Source: Bryobacterales bacterium (GTDB taxonomy: Bacteria; Acidobacteriota; Terriglobia; Bryobacterales; Bryobacteraceae). Taken from it: 33,030 nt of DNA. Of this stretch, positions 23,898 to 30,386 are shown in pieces. Each line of letters starts with the position of its first letter. Position 1 is the stretch's first letter. Location of the stretch: assembly GCA_025462945.1 (NCBI GenBank), contig JAOAPO010000437.1, forward strand, positions 1-33,030, in the 5' to 3' direction. Below the pieces are notes generated by a model. The model was not told the origin of the DNA and made no database searches. It saw nothing but the letters and a program-made list of their open reading frames with translations. The position numbers and the translations under genes are program-made.

Positions 23898-25157
23898 TCA
23901 GGCATCCGCTCTGGGAATGGCCCGCCGCCACTGCAAGAGCGCCACGCCGACGCCGCCGACGATGAAGGTAAGGGCGATCAGGATGCCGGTGCGGAGGGGG
24001 TCGCCGGCAGTATCGCCGTCCCTTGGCTTATCAACGAAGGTTCCCGGAGAGAAGCTGAGAGCAAACAGCAACAGCCCGAGTACGACGGCTGCGACAGAGG
24101 GTCCGTACCCGGAAAGGAAGTCGTTCAGACCCGTCAAAGGAATGCTGGATTGCCGCCCAAAAGCTGGCCGAGGGAAAACAGTGAAGTCCCAGAACGAGGT
24201 CCAGGAGAAGAGGTCGTAGGTCGCGAGCAGGGTTATGGAACTCGCAACGTGCCAAATAGCGTGGGCCTGGAAAGGGGCATGCGGGGAACACAGAGGCTTG
24301 TCGTCCCCGTCCAGGAGTCGGCAGAGCAAGCTGACACCGCCGATGGCCGCAAATACCCAAAAATAAGACCGCAGCGTCCAGTCCCGCAGTTCCGCTTCGC
24401 TGCTGTCGCCAGCCGGAACGAACATCCGCCAGATCATCAGGTATTCATACCAGGGAGCACCGTCTCTGGCCCACAACCTCCAGAACTGCAGGGCGGTACC
24501 CCAGTTGAAGCGGGCACGGCACATCTGCCAGACGCAGAGGACGATGATCGCGCACACGAGAGTAAAGGCTACGGTAGTTGACCCGAACAGATAGACCTTG
24601 CTGCGATTCTCGGCCATCTTATAGCCGCCGACAAAGAGGACAATCGTGATAACGCCGGTGCAGATCCAGTCCCAAACGCCTTCAGGAAAGCGAATGAAGG
24701 AAGCCTGTACCCCGAAAAGCAGCAGAGTCGCCAGCGCGAAGTAGATGCTGGCGACATCCAGCAGTTGCGCATCCGGCTGTAGTGTGGCGTGATAATAGCC
24801 GCTCAGGGCAGACAGAATAACCAACTGCAGTCCCACGGCTTTGCCCATGGGGCGGTAGCTGCAGAAGAGGATCAGCATCCCCGCAAGGAGATAACCCGCG
24901 TTCGACCACGTATTCTGCACTTCAAGAACAGTGCCGGCGTTGGTGCCTGGCGCGACATTCAGCTCTTCGCACTGGTCGTCGCGATTCTTCGTCGGATCAG
25001 TCGCGTTGGCACCGGACGGCGTCCATTGATGGTGAACCGCCAGGACGACCCCGCCGACGGCCGCGAGCACGAGGCACCAAATAACCACAACCAGCAGCCA
25101 CTTCGCTGCGCTCGCCATCGGCCCGGGAATCTGTACGGTTTGGTCGGACAAGGTCAT
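23898..25157 (-). CDS. Polytopic CREST-superfamily hydrolase, alkaline ceramidase-like
   Basis: From the ATG at 25157 the product has 419 residues. A TTG at 25151 sits better behind GGAGG and may be the true start. The protein has multiple hydrophobic helices. Signature residues of alkaline ceramidases are all present in order: D-Q-C-E-E (61-65) and E-V-Q-N-T-W-S-N (79-86) match the calcium-site and first-helix motifs. Ser119-x3-His123 plus Asp134 and His299-x3-His303 match the zinc/catalytic set, with the same spacings as in human ACER3. CREST enzymes hydrolyse amide bonds of membrane lipids through zinc. The substrate here could be a ceramide-like or N-acyl lipid (inference). A long insertion (about 205-285) separates the two motif halves. 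It lies 11 nt after the peptidoglycan-binding gene, probably in one operon. Confidence 0.72.
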   Translation of the reverse strand: MTLSDQTVQIPGPMASAAKWLLVVVIWCLVLAAVGGVVLAVHHQWTPSGANATDPTKNRDDQCEELNVAPGTNAGTVLEVQNTWSNAGYLLAGMLILFCSYRPMGKAVGLQLVILSALSGYYHATLQPDAQLLDVASIYFALATLLLFGVQASFIRFPEGVWDWICTGVITIVLFVGGYKMAENRSKVYLFGSTTVAFTLVCAIIVLCVWQMCRARFNWGTALQFWRLWARDGAPWYEYLMIWRMFVPAGDSSEAELRDWTLRSYFWVFAAIGGVSLLCRLLDGDDKPLCSPHAPFQAHAIWHVASSITLLATYDLFSWTSFWDFTVFPRPAFGRQSSIPLTGLNDFLSGYGPSVAAVVLGLLLFALSFSPGTFVDKPRDGDTAGDPLRTGILIALTFIVGGVGVALLQWRRAIPRADA

Positions 25158-25168
25158 GCCTCCGGAGG

Positions 25169-26332
25169 TTAGTCGCGCTCGAACCTGTTGATCAGACCCC
25201 ACCAGGTTTGAGCAGCCCAGATCTCAGCGCCTTTGGGAAGCACAGGGGCTCCTGTCATCTGGTTGCGCTCGTTCAGCCATCCGGAAGACCAGGAATGGCC
25301 GCCCGGGTTGAAGTTCTCCGTATAGAACTGAATGCGCTTACGGACCGGCATGTTCATTGGCCGCTGAAAGTCTTTGGCTACCCCCATCAGCCTGTTGAGC
25401 GCGTCGCCAATCTTGTCGTCGAGACTCTCACTGGCGCTATTCACCACGCAGGATTCCAGCTTCAGGTCGTCTTCGGCGTTGATTTTTACGTCGATAAAGC
25501 CGGACTCGTCGTTGCGTGAATTGGCGTTGATCCAATTCACGAATAGCCGATACTGCAGGTCCTCCACGGCTGGCAACGAGGGTCGCTTATACCGCTCCGC
25601 CTCTGCCAGCAAGTTGTTGAAGTATGCCGTCCGGTCCGGCGACTCCAGGTAGCCAAGTTCTATCTCCTGCTCCAGCGCCGTCAGATCAAAGGTGCCGCGC
25701 ATATTCCCGAGCGCGGTACGCTGCTGCTGTATCCACACGCCAACGGCGTTGCTGGATGCTGCCGCTGCGGCACGTTGCAACTCCTCACGGGATTTCGTGA
25801 AGACCGCTTTGGCCAGCTTCAGCACGGGTGCGGCCGGGCCGGTCGCGGAGATTGCTTCGTCCACCGCGAAGTCGAAGGTCGTGGCCAGCACGGTGCCGAG
25901 AACGTCGGGGTGAGCTTCCCGGCTGGAGGCGAACACCATGGTCGTCTCGAAGTTCTGGAGAGCATCCTGCATGCGCCCGATCAGCGCGTCCTGCAATCTC
26001 TCCACGGCATTCGCGAAGTCCCGGCTCACCGATCTCACGACGGGCGGAGCTTCCACGTCGTCGTCTGAAAACGTTATCTCCTCGACGGGTGGCGTGGTGC
26101 CGTCTGCCGTGCGTTTATTGAGATTGGCATTTTCGTCGAGTCCGAGAGCTGCCAGGGTCTTCGGCCCTGCCCTGCCGTCGGTGCCAAGATGATGCTGCAG
26201 CTGAAACTGTTTCACGGCAGCTTCAGTCAGCTTGCCGAAGTCCCCATCGTCCTGCACGTTCAATCCGGCCGCCTTCAAGGCTTTCTGTACCCGTTTGACG
26301 GCCTCGCCTTTGTCCCCTGTTTTCAGAATCAT
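25169..26332 (-). CDS. Peptidoglycan-binding-domain protein with uncharacterised C-terminal part
   Basis: The product has 387 residues; the start follows a GGGAGG ribosome site. Residues about 3-66 are a PG_binding_1 domain (V-K-R-V-Q-K-A-L ... D-G-D-F-G-K-L-T-E-A-A-V-K-Q-F-Q ... G-T-D-G-R-A-G-P-K-T-L). No signal peptide precedes it, so it is either cytoplasmic or exported by an unusual route, such as loading into an injection system. Residues about 100-300 are largely helical. The C-terminus is aromatic-rich (W-A-A-Q-T-W-W-G-L). I recognise no domain after residue 70. It is followed after 11 nt by the ceramidase-like gene. It could be a structural adaptor or a cargo of the tail-like system; both are inference. 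Confidence 0.68.
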   Translation of the reverse strand: MILKTGDKGEAVKRVQKALKAAGLNVQDDGDFGKLTEAAVKQFQLQHHLGTDGRAGPKTLAALGLDENANLNKRTADGTTPPVEEITFSDDDVEAPPVVRSVSRDFANAVERLQDALIGRMQDALQNFETTMVFASSREAHPDVLGTVLATTFDFAVDEAISATGPAAPVLKLAKAVFTKSREELQRAAAAASSNAVGVWIQQQRTALGNMRGTFDLTALEQEIELGYLESPDRTAYFNNLLAEAERYKRPSLPAVEDLQYRLFVNWINANSRNDESGFIDVKINAEDDLKLESCVVNSASESLDDKIGDALNRLMGVAKDFQRPMNMPVRKRIQFYTENFNPGGHSWSSGWLNERNQMTGAPVLPKGAEIWAAQTWWGLINRFERD

Positions 26333-26455
26333 CTCGTCCTCCCGCAGGCGGTCCAGCTCACGTAGTAACAGGCAGGACTGATTCTTTTTCTCACCATTAC
26401 TGCGTCCCTGGCCGCCTGACTTTGCTGACTCGAGCTATCTACGCGGTCACTTCCC

Positions 26456-26471
26456 ACAACCCCCCGGTTGT
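26456..26471 (-). terminator. Short hairpin directly after rlpA
   Basis: ACAACC and GGTTGT (six perfect pairs, 4-nt loop) begin 3 nt downstream of the rlpA stop codon. There is no T-run after it on the minus strand, so it is at best a weak terminator or an mRNA-stabilising stem. Confidence 0.3.
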
Positions 26472-26473
26472 AT

Positions 26474-27127
26474 TCAGTTCTCGGAGTCAACCCTGACAAC
26501 GAAAACCTCCCCGGCCTCCGGATTCAACCTCTTTGCCAGGTCCTGGGCACTCTGCTCGCTGTTTTCCATGCCCACCAAAAGCCGCCAGCTCTGATCGCCC
26601 TCACGCGCAATCAGCCGTGCATCGGAATGACTGCCAGCCAGCGCCACTCTCGCGGCCTCGGCCTCCACCCGGTTCTGAAACACTCCCACCTGCACAGCAA
26701 ACAAGTCGAGAGCACGTGTCTTTGGAAACCGCACCACTTCGAGCGTCACACTGGCAGTGCCGGTAAAGCCCAGCTTCTGCGCGCCCGCATGGGACAGGTC
26801 CACAATTCGATTCTTGACGAAGGGGCCGCGGTCGTTGATACGCACCTCCGTCTGCCGGGAGTTACTCACGTTTACCACTCGGATGACGGTTCCGAAGGGG
26901 AGCGTTCGATGTGCCGCAGTCATCGCCTCCATGTCATAGACTTCTCCGCTGGCGGTGCGACGACCATGGTAGGGGTGTCCATACCAACTCGCCACGCCTG
27001 ATTCCAGGTGCCGATCCGTCCCCGCGTGGTTCCCTTTGTTACAGGCGCTCACCAGGACAATCGAAACCATAGACAAGGCGCCGGCAAATGCGAGAACTCC
27101 ATTACTCTTCACTTGACTGCGCCTCAC
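26474..27127 (-). CDS. rlpA: RlpA-type septal lytic transglycosylase lipoprotein
   Basis: The product has up to 217 residues. A GTG start at 27127 gives a lipoprotein signal with lipobox L-V-S-A-C (Cys29); a second in-frame GTG at 27112 has a fair upstream purine stretch and is also possible. Residues about 43-130 are the RlpA double-psi beta-barrel (A-S-W-Y-G, G-R-R-T-A-S-G-E, A-A-H-R-T-L-P-F-G-T, I-N-D-R-G-P-F), with His73 and Asp99 at the catalytic positions. Residues about 141-213 form a SPOR domain that binds denuded glycan strands. The family cleaves stem-less peptidoglycan at septa. It is the only well-known housekeeping-type gene in the injection-system end of the window and sits among envelope-directed proteins. 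Confidence 0.9.
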   Translation of the reverse strand: MRRSQVKSNGVLAFAGALSMVSIVLVSACNKGNHAGTDRHLESGVASWYGHPYHGRRTASGEVYDMEAMTAAHRTLPFGTVIRVVNVSNSRQTEVRINDRGPFVKNRIVDLSHAGAQKLGFTGTASVTLEVVRFPKTRALDLFAVQVGVFQNRVEAEAARVALAGSHSDARLIAREGDQSWRLLVGMENSEQSAQDLAKRLNPEAGEVFVVRVDSEN

Positions 27128-27183
27128 TTGTGCCTATACACTTCGTCATCAGATAGCCGCTTCTCCACAACGACTGACTCGCT

Positions 27184-27945
27184 ATGTTAGACCGCCTGCG
27201 AACTCCGTTTTTCGTCATCGCTCTGATCGCGGTCGTGATTGCGGTACTTGTTGAGCTTGGCTCTTCGGCGGTTATACCTGAGCCGCCGTTTGACCCCGGA
27301 GTTATCACCTCTTCTATTCCGAGCGAATTACAGGGCGACGCCGGTGCCGTGAACCAGCTCGTTAGCGACAGTCGCTCCGCCAGCAAGCCGCCCGGAATCG
27401 CGATCCGCGACATGGCGTTGCTGGACGGTCTCCTGGTATTCACCGCCTTACTGATCGGGTTGCCCCTGTTGTTTCCCCAAAGCCTTTTCGGGCGCGTACA
27501 GGGGGTGGCGACGCTCATCGTCTCGGTTCTGATCATTCTCGGCGGGATCGGCCTTGCTTTGGCCGCTTTCGTGAAGCTGATGATCATGGTTTCTCTATTC
27601 ACGGCGGCTCCCTTCGGCACTCTCGCCTATCTTGCGATGTGGGGATTCTTCAACCGGGGCGGCGCAACCGTGGCGCTTAGCCTGATCATGCTCTTCAAAG
27701 TCGCATTTGCTGTGATGTTGATCGCCGCCCAGCAACGGTTCCTGCAGAACAAGGGACTGGTCCTCATCATTGTGACCTCGCTACTCGCGAATATCATCAT
27801 TAGCTTCCTTCACGTGTTGGTACCGGGCATCCTTGTCAGCATCACCGATGCGATCGCGGCCATCGTCGTGCTCATTTTGGCAATCATCTGGGGCATTTTT
27901 CTGTTCATCGCCTCCATACCGGCCATTGTCAAAGCCGTTGTTTAA
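27184..27945 (+). CDS. Multi-pass membrane protein, unknown function
   Basis: The product has 253 residues with about six or seven strongly hydrophobic helices (roughly residues 8-27, 75-97, 106-150 as two helices, 158-180, 187-212 and 217-250). A soluble loop of about 45 residues lies after the first helix (28-74). There are no conserved charged catalytic residues in the membrane parts. It is divergent from rlpA, with 56 nt between the starts, and convergent with the 171-residue gene (7 nt between stops). Its location among tail-associated minus-strand genes suggests either an accessory role or an unrelated insertion. Family not recognised. Confidence 0.6.
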   Translation: MLDRLRTPFFVIALIAVVIAVLVELGSSAVIPEPPFDPGVITSSIPSELQGDAGAVNQLVSDSRSASKPPGIAIRDMALLDGLLVFTALLIGLPLLFPQSLFGRVQGVATLIVSVLIILGGIGLALAAFVKLMIMVSLFTAAPFGTLAYLAMWGFFNRGGATVALSLIMLFKVAFAVMLIAAQQRFLQNKGLVLIIVTSLLANIIISFLHVLVPGILVSITDAIAAIVVLILAIIWGIFLFIASIPAIVKAVV

Positions 27946-27952
27946 AACAGGG

Positions 27953-28468
27953 CTACAGCAGCAACTCGACTTCACAGAATCCAACGGCGGCATGGCACTC
28001 GAGCAGTAAGTTCGCTCCCCCGCGCGTCACTCGAATGGAGTTGGTTTCCGGATTTCGCGCGTCGAGCGGAATACGCAGCGGCACGACGGACCGGTCTTTC
28101 GCGGTCACAACCACGTTCACTTTCCGGCCAGGGTCCAGCAGGGCACCCGCCTGTGTGCCGGGATGCCCGGAACTGAAGCCCGCGAGGGCAAGGTGAACGG
28201 AGCGCACATTCGCTTTCGATTCATCCAGGTCAGCCTCGCAGGATTTCGACGCGACGATCCTGAACGTGACGCCTCTCAGACACGGGGCGTGTATTTCCGA
28301 TTCACGAACCGTCGCCTGCATTGGCCCGGTCAGACGTTCCAGACTCTGGAGCCAGCCACCCGATGGGGTCTGGGCTGCGGACCCTCCATCCTCCCGCCCG
28401 AAGCCAATCCAAACCGACGCCGCGAACAACACCACGAGAGCCACTAAGATGACGATGGCTATTTTCAC
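27953..28468 (-). CDS. Small membrane-anchored periplasmic protein with four cysteines, unknown
   Basis: The product has 171 residues from a GTG start with an adjacent GGGGGCGGA ribosome site. Residues 2-20 form one N-terminal membrane helix (signal anchor). The remainder is predicted beta-rich and outside the cytoplasmic membrane, with Cys63, Cys77, Cys158 and Cys165 available for two disulfides. It ends in a hydrophobic E-V-E-L-L-L. It follows the PASTA protein gene after 40 nt on the same strand, so the two are probably co-transcribed and may act together at the envelope. No family recognised. Confidence 0.58.
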   Translation of the reverse strand: MKIAIVILVALVVLFAASVWIGFGREDGGSAAQTPSGGWLQSLERLTGPMQATVRESEIHAPCLRGVTFRIVASKSCEADLDESKANVRSVHLALAGFSSGHPGTQAGALLDPGRKVNVVVTAKDRSVVPLRIPLDARNPETNSIRVTRGGANLLLECHAAVGFCEVELLL

Positions 28469-28508
28469 TCCGCCCCCTTTTAACGCTTCACTCGCTGGAA
28501 GGTACTTA

Positions 28509-29666
28509 CTACTTCTGCGGTGCCAGGTCGCGGGCTGCGGAGAGGCCCTGCAGACTCTTCATCGTTTGCACATTCAGCCGCTGAGCAATGGCCGGATCCA
28601 ACACGCCCACCGTAAGTCCAGGCGCTCGGGCAACCACCATGCTGACTTCCGATTTCCTGGACACGACGGTTTGCGGGGGCGGGGTCTGCGACATGACGGT
28701 ACCCGGCGCCCTGACGCGTGGATCAATCACCTGTTCACTGAGCTTCATCTGCAGGTCCATATTTTGCAGTTGCAGCAGCGCGTTCTGCAATGAGTAGCCA
28801 ACCAGGGCCGGTACGGAGACAGAGTCCGCCTTGACCACCATATCGATCTCCGTATCCAGCGGTACCCGAATGCCCGCACGGGGATTCTGCTGCAGAACGG
28901 TATTGGGTTTCCCCGCCGCGGCCATGTCATACGTGAACTTGCCGGGCTTCAGCCTGGCTTTGGTGAGCTGGTCTTGGGCGTCCGTCAGCGCCAGCCCGCT
29001 GATTGCGGGTACCAGAACGTCCCTCGCTGCCTCCTGCTCGACGTCCAGATTGATGGTTTTATGCGACGGAATCTCAGCGCCCGCGGCCGGTGTCTGTGCC
29101 AGAACGGTTCCGGGAGCCTTGCCGGTTGTCTTGCTGTTCGTCTGCCCCATCTTCATGCCTGCTGCCGAGAGTTTCTTTTGAGCTTCCGTGAAACTCAGAT
29201 CCACGACGTTCGGAACCTTGCCGCCGCGAGACAGCAACATCACCGTCGCGATCACGAGGATAAGCACTGCCGCTGCGGCCGCATACACCCACCACGGACG
29301 GCCCTTTCTGACGGCCTCTGCTCTGACCAGTTCGCACGAGACCATCGGTCCCACGGTGAAGACGTCCTGCGGGTCCTGTACGGAGAACATGTCGAGGTGC
29401 ATCGCGGCTTTGCCTGGTGGATTATCCGGCGGGGCACTAATCTGTACCAGAAACTGGTCAGTGCTGTTATCGGACGGGAAGTTCCGCTCCGCCTCACCGT
29501 CCAGCCGGAACCAGGACTTCTGCGCGGCATCCTGCGCCTCGACCCGGGCGCGAGCGCGAATCGGTCGGCCCGACTTGTTCGTTACGGTGAATCTCACTTC
29601 TCCTTTTCCCTGAGCGTTGAGCTTGACGCTGCTCGGCTCGGGAACGATCGCAAAAGGGCTCGACAT
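28509..29666 (-). CDS. Ig-like domain / TM / triple-PASTA membrane protein
   Basis: The ATG at 29666 is preceded by AAGGAG at good distance and gives 385 residues; a longer reading to 29756 adds a Cys/Arg-rich leader and is rejected. Residues about 4-116 are a beta-sandwich homologous to that of the ricin-domain protein (F-T-V-T-N-K-S-G-R-P-I-R-A-R; L-D-M-F-S-V-Q-D-P-Q-D-V-F-T-V-G-P). One membrane helix follows at 125-146 (opened by G-R-P-W-W). PASTA domains lie at about 150-210, 216-279 and 283-346, each with a V-P-x-V/L start and a P-G-T-V/N-T-V-L-x-Q-x-P core. PASTA domains bind peptidoglycan fragments, usually on Ser/Thr kinases or PBPs, but no kinase or transpeptidase domain is present. 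It lies 141 nt after the tail-I gene in the same direction. Confidence 0.82.
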   Translation of the reverse strand: MSSPFAIVPEPSSVKLNAQGKGEVRFTVTNKSGRPIRARARVEAQDAAQKSWFRLDGEAERNFPSDNSTDQFLVQISAPPDNPPGKAAMHLDMFSVQDPQDVFTVGPMVSCELVRAEAVRKGRPWWVYAAAAAVLILVIATVMLLSRGGKVPNVVDLSFTEAQKKLSAAGMKMGQTNSKTTGKAPGTVLAQTPAAGAEIPSHKTINLDVEQEAARDVLVPAISGLALTDAQDQLTKARLKPGKFTYDMAAAGKPNTVLQQNPRAGIRVPLDTEIDMVVKADSVSVPALVGYSLQNALLQLQNMDLQMKLSEQVIDPRVRAPGTVMSQTPPPQTVVSRKSEVSMVVARAPGLTVGVLDPAIAQRLNVQTMKSLQGLSAARDLAPQK

Positions 29667-29807
29667 TTCCGTTCTCCTTGAGGTCCGCGGCATGCTCCGG
29701 CAATCACACGCGGAACGTCGGCACACGTTACAACACCGGCTTTGAGTCCGTACCAACCAAGAGCTATCTTGAACTAATCACGAAGCGATATCTTCCGAGA
29801 GATGATT

Positions 29808-30386
29808 CTACATCGACTCGGGATTATTTGATGTTTGCGGACGTACAAATTCAAGATCAAAAGTCACGTAAGCCGGTTTCTCCTGCTCGATGATCCTGGT
29901 TATAAGTGATTGCTGTGCTCGAAGAGTTTCAGGCGCGCTCACGATCATGTGAAACGGTCGGCGACGGCCCTGCGCGTCGAGCGGTTTTTCATTTACCTGG
30001 AACTCCGTCGCGCCTGTAGCTATCTCAAGGAACCGGAGCAGACCGTACTTCGTTCCGCGCCATCGGGAGAGAAAGGCGGCGGAGGCAGTCAGCTCACGAA
30101 GGCGTCCAAGCCCAGTGCTCAGCCGGGGAGCCGCGCGAACGGCCGAGCCTCTCGCGGGCGGTGGTTCCTCAAGGACTCGCTCAAGGTCGACCCAACTCGC
30201 AAGGTACGGCACGAACCCATCGGGTGCCCGTCGGGGATCGAAGAAGGAGTCCAGGTGGCGTAGCACGTCCTCTGACGGTGCGTGCAGATGCTCCATGATG
30301 GCCAGAAGTGCCGCCAGCGGAGTTCCGGCGCCAGCGGTACGCCGGAGTATAGAAGGGAGCAGCCGTTCAATCTCGCTTTGTTTCAT
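29808..30386 (-). CDS. Phage tail protein I-like (P2 gpI / TIGR02242-type) baseplate protein
   Basis: From the ATG at 30386 the product has 192 residues; a GTG at 30416 is an alternative. The start lies 20 nt inside the baseplate gene, so translation is probably coupled. The pattern (L-P-S-I-L-R-R, L-L-A-I-M-E-H-L-H-A-P, F-F-D-P-R-R-A-P-D-G-F-V-P-Y-L-A-S-W, F-L-S-R-W-R-G-T-K-Y-G-L-L-R-F-L-E-I-A-T-G, and a final I-E-x-E-K-P-A-Y-V-T-F) is that of the tail-I-like proteins in phage tails and extracellular contractile injection systems. They join the baseplate wedge next to the J protein. Size is normal for the family. Confidence 0.8.
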   Translation of the reverse strand: MKQSEIERLLPSILRRTAGAGTPLAALLAIMEHLHAPSEDVLRHLDSFFDPRRAPDGFVPYLASWVDLERVLEEPPPARGSAVRAAPRLSTGLGRLRELTASAAFLSRWRGTKYGLLRFLEIATGATEFQVNEKPLDAQGRRRPFHMIVSAPETLRAQQSLITRIIEQEKPAYVTFDLEFVRPQTSNNPESM

